A stretch of DNA of 64,000 nt. Origin: Oscillibacter sp. (GTDB lineage: Bacteria > Bacillota > Clostridia > Oscillospirales > Oscillospiraceae). Shown here one piece after another: positions 8,422 through 17,080 of the stretch; the first letter of the stretch is position 1, and each line of letters starts with the position of its first letter. The position numbers were made by a program, and so were the translations under genes. The notes beneath the pieces are model-generated. The model saw only the letters and a program-made list of their open reading frames with translations. It had not been told where the DNA came from and did no database searches. The stretch covers positions 17,279 through 81,278 of the forward strand of contig JAAVHC010000009.1 in the NCBI GenBank assembly GCA_014799925.1. The letters are read 5' to 3'.

Positions 8422-8889
8422 ACTTTTGTCGCGCGACAAAAGTAACCAAAAACGCGCCAGAACCGACGGTTCTGGACTCCCTTGGGCGTCGCCAAAGGCG
8501 ACACCTTATGTTTGAATTATTTTTCGCCACGATCTGGCAGACCGCCTGTCCTGCGGGATGCTATGGGCCGCCAGTGGTGCTTACTTCTGCGGCTGCGCTC
8601 TATCGGTTGTCGTTGGACAACACACGCAGAAGACTCTGCGTCTACCATTTTTCTTTTCGTTAACTCTGTACCTCCCAGCAAGGGTACGCAGTTCGCCCAG
8701 AAACGGCTTAGCCCCTCTGGGTCCGTTAGAACCCGTGGGTAGACGCAGGCGCCGGCGCATCTGGGTAAGCGCTTGGGTAGAATCAAACCCGGTACGTCGC
8801 AGCGCAAATAAACAAACCATTCGGGGATTCTCAAGGGGCCGTGGCCCCTTGAGGGTGCTTTTGCTGCTTTTCCCACAGGGGAAAAGCAG
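8422..8889 (-). repeat. Family B long non-coding repeat, copy B1
   Basis: 468-bp element filling the space between the ACT gene and hom. Both ends are double hairpins in mirror arrangement: outer hairpins ACTTTTGTCGC/GCGACAAAAGT (8422-8443) and CTGCTTTTCCC/GGGGAAAAGCAG (8864-8889), each followed inward by a CCAAAA- or GCAAAA-type spacer and a second GC-rich hairpin (8459-8475; 8831-8852). The ~150-bp core matches copy B2 at 23246-23660 when read on the minus strand. Open frames here are not conserved between the copies. Confidence 0.7.
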
Positions 8890-8897
8890 GTCCTACC

Positions 8898-9338
8898 CTA
8901 CCCGGCAAGTATCTCGAACTTGACCACCCCCGTCAGGCCGGCGGCCCGGGTGATAAGCTCCTCCAGAGAAATCTCCATCTCGGAGGTCTCCGCCGAGATG
9001 GTCACCGCCGCGCAGCCGTTGGTGGGAATGGTCTGATTGATCGTAAGAATATTCGCCCCGCTCCCGGCAAAAATAGCAAGTACATTGCTCAGTACGCCGG
9101 GATTATCCTTCAGCATCGCGTAGAAGGTGATAATATGCCCCGTCTTCATGTTGTTGAAGGGCTGTACCGCGTCCTTATACTTATAAAACGCGCTGCGGCT
9201 GATCCCAACCCGGCGGGTCGCGTCCCCCACAGTGGCGCATTCCCCGGTCTGCATCATCCGCTTCGCCTCCGCGACCTTGATGAAAATATCCGGCAAAGCC
9301 GAGGCGGCCACAATGTAAAATTTCGTCTTCGCGCCCAT
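8898..9338 (-). CDS. pheB: ACT domain protein, PheB/UPF0735-like
   Basis: 146 residues with a helix-turn-helix-like N-terminus (ATVGDATRRVGISRSAFYKY, about residues 36-55) and a C-terminal ACT domain (IITFYAMLKDNPGVLSNVL onward). Proteins of this family (PheB, UPF0735) are found beside aromatic or threonine-family biosynthetic genes and are assumed to sense an amino acid. AGGGGG precedes the ATG at 9338. Because the Hom protein downstream has a degenerate ACT region, this one may serve as its regulatory partner; that is inference. Confidence 0.85.
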   Translation of the reverse strand: MGAKTKFYIVAASALPDIFIKVAEAKRMMQTGECATVGDATRRVGISRSAFYKYKDAVQPFNNMKTGHIITFYAMLKDNPGVLSNVLAIFAGSGANILTINQTIPTNGCAAVTISAETSEMEISLEELITRAAGLTGVVKFEILAG

Positions 9339-9378
9339 TGTGTATCCCCCTTGTGGTCACATGTCCTTGGATGAAGAT

Positions 9379-9407
9379 AGTCTACCACAGGACCCCGCCA
9401 TTTACAA
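9379..9407 (-). promoter_or_regulatory. Promoter of the ACT-hom-lysC unit
   Basis: TTGTAA (-35) and TAGACT (-10) on the minus strand with 17-base spacing, about 40 bases before the ACT gene. Confidence 0.55.
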
Positions 9408-9477
9408 CCCGCAATCCATTGGAAAATGCTACAATCTTTCCTGTTGGGCAGGAGGAAAAGAGGTACAGATTGTCTAT

Positions 9478-10542
9478 ATGTCACAATTAACTGTCTTTTT
9501 ACAACGGACAATCACCGCCCTGCTCTGGCTGGGCGGGGCGGTCGCCTTTTTCCGCTGGCTGCTGGCGCCGCTGCTGCCGTTCCTGCTGGCGCTGGCCCTC
9601 AGCGCCATGGTGGAACCGCTGGTCCAGCGGCTGAGACGCTGGATGCGCGTCCGGCGGGCCTTCGCCGCCGGACTGGTCACCACGCTGCTGCTGCTGGTGC
9701 TGGGCGGCGGCGCGGCGCTGGCGCTGGCCCGGCTGACCATGGAGCTGCGCCAGTGGTCCGACCGTCTGCCCCGGCTGATCGCCGGATTCCCGGACATGTG
9801 GAACGGACTGCTGGATCAGATCGAGGTCTGGTACGCCTCCAGCCCCACCCTCCTGCGCTCCGCGCTGGACCTGCTGGCGGAGCAGCTGATGGAGGAGGGA
9901 CCCTCCCTGGCGGGCGCGGCGGGAACATGGCTGATGGGCGAGGTTTCCTCGCTGCTGGCCGCGCTGCCGGACGTGGGACTCTTTCTGGTTACCACGGTGC
10001 TGGCGGTCTATTTTACCAGCCTCAGCTATCCGGCCATCCTGGCATTCCTCAAACGGCAGCTGCCCCAGACGTGGCAGGTCAAGTGCCGGAGCGCGGCCCG
10101 GTGCTTCCGCTCCACCATTCTCAAATGGCTGCGGGCGGAGCTGCTGCTGATCCTCGCCACCTTCGTGGTCCTGCTGCTGGGGTTCCTCTGGATGCGCCTG
10201 GACTTCGCCCTGCTGGCGGCGGTGTTCATCGCGCTGGTGGACGCGCTGCCGGTACTGGGAACGGGAACGGTGCTGTTCCCCTGGGCGGCGGGATGCTTTC
10301 TGACGGGAAACACCCAGCGGGGACTGTCCCTGCTGACGCTGTACGCGGTGGGACTGATCGTTCACACGCTGCTGGAGCCCCGGCTCCTGGCGGGGCAGGC
10401 GGACCTGCCGCCCATCACCGCCCTGCTGGCCATGTATCTGGGCTTCCACTTCATGGGGGTGGGCGGAATGATCCTGCTGCCCATCGTTTTGCTGCTGCTG
10501 AAGCAGTTCCAGGACGCGGGCGTGATCCATCTGTGGAAATAG
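9478..10542 (+). CDS. AI-2E family / YtvI-like membrane protein
   Basis: Member of the AI-2 exporter (PurR-regulated permease) superfamily. 354 residues with about eight membrane segments: two at the N-terminus (ALLWLGGAVAFFRWLLAPLL), a long extracytoplasmic segment, then a cluster including LLILATFVVLLLGFLW and the family loop DALPVLGTGTVLFPWA. In spore formers close relatives are annotated YtvI, a sporulation membrane protein. The ATG at 9478 is the only ordinary in-frame start; AGAGG lies 13 bases upstream. Substrate unknown. Confidence 0.85.
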   Translation: MSQLTVFLQRTITALLWLGGAVAFFRWLLAPLLPFLLALALSAMVEPLVQRLRRWMRVRRAFAAGLVTTLLLLVLGGGAALALARLTMELRQWSDRLPRLIAGFPDMWNGLLDQIEVWYASSPTLLRSALDLLAEQLMEEGPSLAGAAGTWLMGEVSSLLAALPDVGLFLVTTVLAVYFTSLSYPAILAFLKRQLPQTWQVKCRSAARCFRSTILKWLRAELLLILATFVVLLLGFLWMRLDFALLAAVFIALVDALPVLGTGTVLFPWAAGCFLTGNTQRGLSLLTLYAVGLIVHTLLEPRLLAGQADLPPITALLAMYLGFHFMGVGGMILLPIVLLLLKQFQDAGVIHLWK

Positions 10543-10565
10543 GAGGGCGCGGCGAAAATCCGCCA

Positions 10566-10594
10566 TTGCGGATCGCCCCGTTCTGCGCTATACT
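10566..10594 (+). promoter_or_regulatory. Promoter of the SUV3-like helicase gene
   Basis: TTGCGG and TATACT separated by 17 bases, 35 bases before the ATG. Confidence 0.65.
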
Positions 10595-10628
10595 ACTGAT
10601 ATTAAGGTATCAGAAAGGGGGCCGCGCA

Positions 10629-12833
10629 ATGTCCGGACGCAGCGGCGGAAAACAATGGTCCGCTCCCACGCTGATGCAGCGGGGGTGGACCAGAGAGTTG
10701 ATGCGGGAGCTGCTCCCGAAGCCCCGTTACGTGCCCGCCGGAAGCCGCCGCGTCCCGCTGTGGGACCGGGACGACGTGTGCGCGGCGGAGAACAGCCCCC
10801 GGTTCCTTTACCGGGACGCGGAGGAGGGGGCGGACGCCCCCCTGCCGGGGATGGAGCTGTCCCGCGCCGCCCTGACAAGCGCCTGGGACGCGGCGGAACG
10901 GGACGAGTCCCCTCCCTGGCTCCTGGCGGGACACTACCACCGCGCCATCCTCCAGCGGCTCAGCATGAAGGGACGGGGCGCCAGCGAGTCCCAGGCCGCC
11001 GCCTGGCTGGGGGAATTTCTGGCCATGGAGCGGCGCGGCGGCAGCCCGCGCCTGCCGGAAGTCCTCAGAAACTTCCTCTGGGCGGGCGGCTGGCTGGGAG
11101 AGCACCCGGACCACCCGCTGACGGCGGAGGTCCGCGCCCGCTACCCCCAGGTCCTGCTGGCCGCCGCAAACCGGGTGCTCGCGGACTTCACCGCCGCCCA
11201 GCCGGAGGCCGGCCTGGACGACCTTCTGCGGGCGGAGGGGTTCCCGGTACGGCAGCTGCTGCGCGAGGGACTCGGCTCGGTCTGGTCGGTGTGGTACGTC
11301 CCCAAGGCCATCCGCACCAGCCTGTCCCTGCTGATCGCCCTGAACCCCAAGGACGAGTACCCGGAGGCCCGGGCCATGCACCGCCGCTTCATCCTCCATC
11401 TGGGCGGCACCAACACCGGCAAAACCTACGCCGGGTTCCAGCGGCTCAAGCAGGCGAAAACCGGCGTATACCTGGCCCCCCTGCGCCTGCTGGCCCTGGA
11501 GGCGCAGGAGACCATGCTGGACGCCGGGGTGGAATGCAGCCTCTCCACCGGCGAGGAGGAGGACTTCCGGGAGGAGGACACCCATCTGGCCGCCACCGCG
11601 GAGAAGCTGGATCTGAAGCGCTATTGGGATGTGGCGGTGATCGACGAGTGCCAGATGATCGCCGACCGGCAGCGGGGCTACGCCTGGACCAGGGCGATCC
11701 TGGGCGTCCTGTCGCCGGAGGTCCACCTGTGCGCCGCCCCGGAGGCGAAGGATTTGCTGGTGCGCCTCATTGAGAGCTGCGGCGACGACTGCGAGATCGA
11801 GCTCCACCAGCGGACCACGCCCCTGATCTGCATGTCCCGCACGGTGGACTACCAGCGCATCCAGCCCGGAGACGCCCTCATCACCTTCTCCAAGGTGGGC
11901 GTGCTCAGCGTGGCGGAGGACCTGCGCCAGAACGGGAAGGAGCCGGCCATCATCTACGGCGCCCTGCCCTATTCCACCCGGCGGAAGCAGATGGAGGGCT
12001 TCCTCGCGGGAGAGATGTCATACATCGTCTCCACCGACGCCATCGGCATGGGACTGAACCTCCCCATCCGGCGGATCATCTTCATGGAGACGGAAAAGTT
12101 CGACGGCGTGGAGCGCCGGGAGCTGAAGCCGGAGGAGATCCGGCAGATCGCCGGCAGGGCGGGCCGGTTCGGAATGTACAACAAGGGCTACGTGGGCGCT
12201 ACCCAGAACCTGGGGACCATCCGGGCGGGGCTGGAGGCCGTGATCCCGCCGCTGGAGTACGCCGTGGCGGGGTTCTCCGACCTGGTGCTCCAGGCGGAGT
12301 TCGACCTGCTGGAGGTCCTCACCCAGTGGAACCAGATGCCCACGGTGGAGCCCTACCGCAGACTGGACATCTCCCGCTACATCGCCATCATCTCCAAAAT
12401 GCGGGAGATGGGCTTCCTCCTCACCCGGGAGCAGGAGCTGCGGGCGGCCAACATCCCCTTCGACGAGACGGAGGACGCCCTGCGGGATCTGTTCTTCCAG
12501 TTCCTCCACCGCTGGCAGCAGGGGGAACCCATCGAGCAGCCCGGCCTGCCGGAGGGAGACCCCACCCTGCCGGAGCTGGAGCAGTATTACCGGAAGCTGG
12601 ACCTCTACTTCTCGTTCTCCAAGGCGTTCGACTGTCCGGTGGATGAGGACAGGCTCTACGACAGCCGGGAGCGGGTGGCCGAGGAGATCAACGAGATCCT
12701 GCTCCACCGCCTCCGGGACAACATCCGCTTCTGCGCCCAGTGCGGAAGGGCGCTGCCCCTGTACCACCGGGGGCGGCTCTGCGACGCCTGCTACCGGCGC
12801 GGGCGGCGCAGCGCGCCGCGGTCAATGGCATAA
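10629..12833 (+). CDS. SUV3-like DExH-box RNA helicase
   Basis: Superfamily 2 helicase resembling mitochondrial SUV3. 734 residues: a ~250-residue N-terminal domain without recognisable motifs, Walker A GGTNTGKT at 259-266, DECQ at 339-342, a GLSTGE-like LSTGEEED segment between them, and motif VI QIAGRAGRFG at 506-515. The C-terminal third carries SUV3-type helical segments and ends in a zinc-ribbon (CAQC...CDAC, about residues 701-723) that SUV3 does not normally have. AGGGGG precedes the ATG. Bacterial members are thought to act in RNA turnover, but the partner nuclease is not encoded here. Confidence 0.85.
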   Translation: MSGRSGGKQWSAPTLMQRGWTRELMRELLPKPRYVPAGSRRVPLWDRDDVCAAENSPRFLYRDAEEGADAPLPGMELSRAALTSAWDAAERDESPPWLLAGHYHRAILQRLSMKGRGASESQAAAWLGEFLAMERRGGSPRLPEVLRNFLWAGGWLGEHPDHPLTAEVRARYPQVLLAAANRVLADFTAAQPEAGLDDLLRAEGFPVRQLLREGLGSVWSVWYVPKAIRTSLSLLIALNPKDEYPEARAMHRRFILHLGGTNTGKTYAGFQRLKQAKTGVYLAPLRLLALEAQETMLDAGVECSLSTGEEEDFREEDTHLAATAEKLDLKRYWDVAVIDECQMIADRQRGYAWTRAILGVLSPEVHLCAAPEAKDLLVRLIESCGDDCEIELHQRTTPLICMSRTVDYQRIQPGDALITFSKVGVLSVAEDLRQNGKEPAIIYGALPYSTRRKQMEGFLAGEMSYIVSTDAIGMGLNLPIRRIIFMETEKFDGVERRELKPEEIRQIAGRAGRFGMYNKGYVGATQNLGTIRAGLEAVIPPLEYAVAGFSDLVLQAEFDLLEVLTQWNQMPTVEPYRRLDISRYIAIISKMREMGFLLTREQELRAANIPFDETEDALRDLFFQFLHRWQQGEPIEQPGLPEGDPTLPELEQYYRKLDLYFSFSKAFDCPVDEDRLYDSRERVAEEINEILLHRLRDNIRFCAQCGRALPLYHRGRLCDACYRRGRRSAPRSMA

Positions 12834-12835
12834 CA

Positions 12836-12861
12836 ATGGCGGGGCCTTCCGGCCCCGCCAT
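12836..12861. terminator. Bidirectional hairpin between convergent genes
   Basis: ATGGCGGGGCC and GGCCCCGCCAT pair perfectly around TTCC, directly after the helicase stop and before the end of the convergent gene. No long T-run. Confidence 0.6.
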
Positions 12862-12862
12862 G

Positions 12863-13273
12863 TCATTCCATATCCACGCTGATGTGGTCCGTCCCATGGG
12901 CCTCAAATTCTCCCATGTACTGCTCCATCCGATCCAGGACCTCGTCGTAATTCTCCTCGGTGGCCCGCTCGGCGTCCAGATCCCGGAGGGCCAGCTCCTC
13001 CGCCAGGATCTCAAAGAAGGTCACATCCTCATAGGCCATAATGGCCTCATGGATGCCGCCCCCGGCAAAAGCCCTGGAGGGAATGATCTCCCCGTTATAC
13101 AGCTCCACCAGAGGGGCCATACCGTGATCCAGGCAGTGGGAGAACAGCAGGCTCTCCACCTGGTCATAGTCCCGGATCCGGTCGTCCCCACGGGTGGAAT
13201 TGAGCACCCAGTTGCCTATGTACACCAGATCCAGCAGACGGCGGAACTGTTTCTCCGTCAGATTCACTTCCAT
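12863..13273 (-). CDS. Unknown acidic protein, 136 aa
   Basis: Not recognised. The ATG at 13273 follows GAGAGGAGG; an upstream ATG at 13291 covers that site. The product starts MEVNLTEKQFRRLLDLVYIG, is helical and acidic, and ends in DRMEQYMGEFEAHGTDHI. Similar short proteins of Firmicutes are annotated only as hypothetical. It stands alone, convergent with the helicase and divergent from murI. Confidence 0.8.
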   Translation of the reverse strand: MEVNLTEKQFRRLLDLVYIGNWVLNSTRGDDRIRDYDQVESLLFSHCLDHGMAPLVELYNGEIIPSRAFAGGGIHEAIMAYEDVTFFEILAEELALRDLDAERATEENYDEVLDRMEQYMGEFEAHGTDHISVDME

Positions 13274-13374
13274 GATAAGACCTCCTCTCAATGGCTCAAG
13301 TCAGTAAGCACAGTATAACAGAAAGCCGAGAAAAATTCCACAGAAAATACAGGGCAAAAAGCCCAAATTTTTAC

Positions 13375-13403
13375 TTGTTATCCTGGATAAATCATAGTAC
13401 AAT
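13375..13403 (+). promoter_or_regulatory. Promoter of murI
   Basis: TTGTTA and TACAAT with 17-base spacing, 59 bases before the TTG start of murI. Confidence 0.6.
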
Positions 13404-13462
13404 AGTAAAGCTGTACAATTACCGTTCGTCCGCCGTCCGCGGGCGGGAAAGAGGGGATCGGA

Positions 13463-14275
13463 TTGAGCCCACAGGCAATCGGCGTATTTGACTCCGGGCT
13501 GGGAGGACTGACCGCGGTGCGCCAGCTGCGACGGATGACGCCCTCCGAAAACATTATATACTTCGGCGACACCGCCCGTGTCCCCTACGGAAACCGCAGC
13601 AGGGAAACCCTGCTGCAATACGCCCGGCAGGACATGCGCTTTCTCTCCACCTTTGACCTGAAGGCGGTGGTCATCGCCTGCGGCACCATCAGCAGCAACT
13701 GTCTGGAGGAGCTGCGCCGGGAGAGCGGTCTTCCCATCATCGGCGTGGTGGAGCCCGCCGTCCGACGAGCCGCGGAGCTGACCCGCTCAAAAAAAGTGGG
13801 CATGGTTGCTACCCGCGCCTCCGTGGGCAGCGGGGCCTATGAGCGGGCTTTCCGCGCACTGGACCCGGACCTGGAGGTCCACGCCCTGGCCTGTCCCCTG
13901 TTCGTCCCCCTGGTGGAGGAGGGGCGCTTCCGCCCCGGCGACGTGGTGATCGAAACCGTCGCCCGGGAGTACTTAACGCCGCTGAGGGAGACGGGGATCG
14001 ACACCCTGGTGCTGGGCTGCACCCACTACCCCCTGCTGGCGGAGGTCATCGGCGGCGTCATGGGCCCGGACGTGGCGCTGGTGGACGTGGGGGCCGAGGC
14101 CGCCCGCGCCTGCCGGGACCTGCTGGCCGGGCGGGACGCTCTGGCGGACCGGGCATCCGGAGGCGCCCGGTTCTACACCAGCGACCGGGCCGCGGGCTTC
14201 CAGCGGCTGGCCGCCCTGTTTCTGGGTCAGGAAACGGCGGGGCCGGTGGAACAGATCGACATTTCCAGGTATTGA
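13463..14275 (+). CDS. murI: Glutamate racemase
   Basis: Makes D-glutamate for peptidoglycan. 270 residues from a TTG start with GAGGGG upstream; no better start exists because the family N-terminus IGVFDSGLGGLTA begins at residue 6. Catalytic cysteines are present: Cys73 in IACGTISSN and Cys186 in LGCTHYPLL. The first motif is normally ACNTAS; the Asn is Gly here, a substitution worth noting though the cysteine is kept. The gene is followed three bases later by a YwiB-like gene, probably one operon. Confidence 0.94.
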   Translation: MSPQAIGVFDSGLGGLTAVRQLRRMTPSENIIYFGDTARVPYGNRSRETLLQYARQDMRFLSTFDLKAVVIACGTISSNCLEELRRESGLPIIGVVEPAVRRAAELTRSKKVGMVATRASVGSGAYERAFRALDPDLEVHALACPLFVPLVEEGRFRPGDVVIETVAREYLTPLRETGIDTLVLGCTHYPLLAEVIGGVMGPDVALVDVGAEAARACRDLLAGRDALADRASGGARFYTSDRAAGFQRLAALFLGQETAGPVEQIDISRY

Positions 14276-14278
14276 ACG

Positions 14279-14713
14279 ATGCAGAAAAAACCAGTTATTT
14301 TATTTGTGCGGGGGGAGCAGACCTATGACGGCGCCGCGCCGGAGGTCACCGAGCTGATGACCGAGGGCTTCATGACCATGGAAGCCGACGGCGCGATGAC
14401 GCTGACCTACGAGGAGACGGAGCTCACCGGTATGGAGGGCACCACTACCCGCTTTCTCATCCGGGGGGACCAGGTGGCGCTGGAGCGCACGGGGATGATC
14501 CAGTCCCGGATGGAATTCAAGCAGGGGGAGCGCAGCAGCTCCCTCTATGAGACCCCCTGGGGGACCATGGTGGTGGACATCTCCACTACACGGCTGCTCC
14601 ACCGGCTGGGGGAGCGGGGCGGCGTGATGGAGGTCGTGTTCACCGTCGCCGTCAACCACCAGGTCGCGGGGGAGAACCGGTTCAAAATCCGGGTGAAGGA
14701 AGCGGCGAGATAG
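14279..14713 (+). CDS. DUF1934 (YwiB-like) beta-barrel protein
   Basis: 144-residue protein of the DUF1934 family, a lipocalin-like small beta barrel with no established activity. Visible are alternating strands (VILFVRGEQTYDG, MTLTYEETELTGMEGTTTRF, SLYETPWGTMVVDISTTR). In many Firmicutes ywiB stands directly before argS, and that order is kept here, although 350 bases of repeats now lie between. It starts three bases after murI. Confidence 0.85.
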   Translation: MQKKPVILFVRGEQTYDGAAPEVTELMTEGFMTMEADGAMTLTYEETELTGMEGTTTRFLIRGDQVALERTGMIQSRMEFKQGERSSSLYETPWGTMVVDISTTRLLHRLGERGGVMEVVFTVAVNHQVAGENRFKIRVKEAAR

Positions 14714-14768
14714 GAGGAGGAGCGGCTGCTCACCCCTGCCGCCGCGAAAACAGAACCGTAAAGGCAGC

Positions 14769-14803
14769 GTATGATTTCCCGGTCTGAGGCCCGGAAATCA
14801 TAC
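14769..14803. repeat. Family D hairpin, copy D1
   Basis: GTATGATTTCCCGG and CCCGGAAATCATAC form a hairpin. The same TTTCCGGGC-type palindrome recurs at 19651, 34197 and 58292, each time in the leader side of a gene. Confidence 0.65.
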
Positions 14804-14830
14804 GAAGCGCTTCACTGCGGATCAGCCTTA

Positions 14831-15023
14831 CCGTCGAAGCACTTGAAAAGAATCAAAAAGTTTCTTTTCAAGTCTGCGGCGCATTGCGCCGCGGGATGCC
14901 GCTTATGCGGCATCGGCTGAAGGCTTCATAGTCAACAAACAGCGTGCGCAACACGCCGGCGGGCCCTTTGGCCCGTCGGTTGAAAAAGCGCAGACTGCGC
15001 TTTTTCAAGTGTGTTGACTGTAT
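14831..15023. repeat. Family A repeat, copy A1
   Basis: 193-bp element in the leader of argS, ending 45 bases before its ATG. It is an inverted, closely similar copy (by eye about nine bases in ten) of 55629-55821, of the same length. It consists of successive hairpins: CTTGAAAAGAA/TTCTTTTCAAG, CTGCGGCGC/GCGCCGCG, GATGCCGC/GCGGCATC, GGCGGGCC/GGCCCGTC and TTGAAAAAGCGC/GCGCTTTTTCAA. Its left end is slightly decayed compared with copy A2. Confidence 0.75.
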
Positions 15024-15067
15024 CACTGTGTGAAACAAAACACTTTTCAAAAAAGGAAGAACAAAAG

Positions 15068-16813
15068 ATGATCAACATGATCCAGAACGCCAAGGACCAG
15101 GTCCTTGCGCTGACAGAGAAGGCCTACGAGACGGCCGCCGCCGCCGGGAAGCTCCCCGCCGGCGTATCCGTCCGGGCCGGGGTGGAAATCCCCAAGGACG
15201 CCGCCAACGGCGACTATACCACGACCTTCGCCCTGGCCGCCGCCAAGGCCATGAAGATGCGCCCCCGGGAGATTGCCGAGACCCTGCTGGAGAACATGGA
15301 CCTCACCGGGAGCTTCTTCGCCTCCGCCGAGATCGCCGGAGCGGGGTTTCTGAACTTCCGCCTGGGAAAGGGCTGGTTTGAGGGCGTGCTGAACGCCGTG
15401 GAGAGCGAGGGCGCGGCCTACGGGCGGTCCGACGCTCTGAAGGGCCGGAAGATCATGGTGGAGTTCGTCTCCGCCAACCCCACCGGTCCCATGCACATGG
15501 GCAACGCCCGGGGCGGCGTGCTGGGCGACACCCTGGCCGCCGTGCTGGAGGCCGGCGGCGCGGAGGTCTGGCGGGAATTCTACGTCAACGACGCGGGCAA
15601 CCAGATTGAGAAGTTTGCCACTTCCCTGGAGGCCCGGTATCTCCAGATCCTCCTGGGCGAGGACGCGGTGGCCTTCCCCGAGGACGGCTACCACGGCGAC
15701 GACATCCGGGAGCTGGCTCAGGCGTACTATGACGCCCACGGCGAGAGCCTGAAAGACGTTTCCGTGGAGGAGCGTCACGCCGCCCTGGCCAAATTCGGCC
15801 TGGAGCGGAACATCCCCAGGATGAAAACGGACCTGCGGCGGTACAAGATCGAGTACGACCAGTGGTTTTTCGAGTCCGGGCTCCACGACACCGGCTATGT
15901 GGCCGAGACGGTGGACAAGCTCACCGCCGCCGGATACACCTACGAGAAGGAGGGGGCCCTGTGGCTGGCCACCAGCCGGATTCTGGAGGAAAATTACCGC
16001 AAAGCCGGCAAGAGCGACAAGGACATCGCCAGGCTGGACCTGAAGGACGACGTGCTCCGCCGGGCCAACGGGTTCTACACCTATTTCGCGGCCGACATCG
16101 CCTATCACCGGGACAAGTTCGAGAAGCGGGGCTTTGACAAGGTCATCAACGTCTGGGGCGCGGACCACCACGGCCACGTGGCCCGGCTGAAGGGGGCCAT
16201 GGACGCCCTGGGGCTGGACGGGACCAACCGGCTGGACATCGTGCTGATGCAGCTGGTGAAGCTCCTCCGGGACGGCGAAGTGGTCAGGATGAGCAAGCGC
16301 ACCGGCAAGGCGATTTCTCTGACGGACCTGCTGGACGAGGTGCCCGTGGACGCGGCCCGGTGGTTCTTCAACGCCAAGCCGGACACTCAGATGGACTTCG
16401 ACCTGGGGCTGGCCGTCCGGGAGGACAGCGAGAACCCCATCTACTACGTGGAGTACGCCCACGCCCGTATTTGCAGCCTCATCCGCAACCTGGCCGCCGA
16501 GGGGCGCCCCGTTCCCTCCATGGCGGACGTGGACGCCGCCCTGCTCTCCGGCGAGACGGAAATCGCCCTCATCAAGCAGCTGTCCCTCTTCTGCGAGGAG
16601 CTGCGCCTGGCCGCCCGGGACTACGACCCCAGCCACCTCAACCGCTATCTGGTGGATCTGGCCGGGTGCTTCCACCGGTTCTACACCGCCTGCCGCATCA
16701 AGGGCGAGGAGGAGCAGGTCCTGCGCGCCCGGCTGAAGCTGGCGGACGAGACCCGTATCGTGCTGAAGAACGGGCTGGCCCTGCTGGGCGTGGACGCGCC
16801 GGAGAAGATGTGA
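15068..16813 (+). CDS. argS: Arginyl-tRNA synthetase
   Basis: Class I synthetase charging tRNA-Arg. 581 residues from an ATG after AAAGGAAGAA. N-terminal Add1-like domain, the HIGH motif as HMGN at 143-146, the KMSKS region as MSKR at 408-411, and a C-terminal anticodon-binding helical domain from about residue 455. Lack of a canonical KMSKS lysine order is normal for many ArgRS. Its leader holds a family A repeat, so transcription from murI-ywiB would have to cross that; no separate promoter was found. Confidence 0.95.
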   Translation: MINMIQNAKDQVLALTEKAYETAAAAGKLPAGVSVRAGVEIPKDAANGDYTTTFALAAAKAMKMRPREIAETLLENMDLTGSFFASAEIAGAGFLNFRLGKGWFEGVLNAVESEGAAYGRSDALKGRKIMVEFVSANPTGPMHMGNARGGVLGDTLAAVLEAGGAEVWREFYVNDAGNQIEKFATSLEARYLQILLGEDAVAFPEDGYHGDDIRELAQAYYDAHGESLKDVSVEERHAALAKFGLERNIPRMKTDLRRYKIEYDQWFFESGLHDTGYVAETVDKLTAAGYTYEKEGALWLATSRILEENYRKAGKSDKDIARLDLKDDVLRRANGFYTYFAADIAYHRDKFEKRGFDKVINVWGADHHGHVARLKGAMDALGLDGTNRLDIVLMQLVKLLRDGEVVRMSKRTGKAISLTDLLDEVPVDAARWFFNAKPDTQMDFDLGLAVREDSENPIYYVEYAHARICSLIRNLAAEGRPVPSMADVDAALLSGETEIALIKQLSLFCEELRLAARDYDPSHLNRYLVDLAGCFHRFYTACRIKGEEEQVLRARLKLADETRIVLKNGLALLGVDAPEKM

Positions 16814-16845
16814 GGACAGGGGCACTGGTGTTTTGACGGGTATCC

Positions 16846-16905
16846 ATTCTTTTCTTTTTGAAAAAAGAAAAGAATCAAAAGAAAAACTTTTTGGGCGAAA
16901 CTTTG
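16846..16905. repeat. Family E-like hairpin (TTTTCTTT...AAAGAAAAG)
   Basis: Palindrome TTCTTTTCTTTTTGAA/AAAAGAAAAGAA followed by TCAAAAGAAAAAC, then GGGCGAAAC/GTTTCGCC. Related to the elements at 36173 and 63626 and to the outer hairpins of family B. Confidence 0.5.
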
Positions 16906-16958
16906 TTTCGCCTGTTGGGCTTCTATCGGGAGTACCTGTGTGGAATGAAATACCAAAG

Positions 16959-16993
16959 GGGCACGGAACTTCGTTCCGTGCCCTGATTTTTTT
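16959..16993 (+). terminator. Rho-independent terminator after argS
   Basis: GGGCACGGAAC and GTTCCGTGCCC around TTC, followed by TGATTTTTTT. The 334 bases between argS and the next gene hold only this, the hairpin at 16846 and the one at 17081. Confidence 0.8.
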
Positions 16994-17080
16994 GGTCTAT
17001 CATCGGCCGCACGGCTCATGCCGTGCTGGAGGGCCCCATCGAGACGCTGCTCTTCTGATTTGTTGGCTCCTTATATGGAA

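Noticed and set aside
8517..8876. 119- and 79-codon frames in repeat B1 similar in places to a frame in repeat B2
   Set aside because: The two copies shift frame relative to each other, and substitutions are spread over all codon positions; hairpins cover both ends. Treated as non-coding repeat.
9426..12833. Helicase gene starting at 9426 as a 1135-residue protein
   Set aside because: The first ~400 codons are a shadow of the AI-2E permease gene; a promoter and ribosome site directly precede the ATG at 10629.
14868..15050. 60-codon minus-strand frame before argS
   Set aside because: It lies inside the hairpin array of repeat A1.
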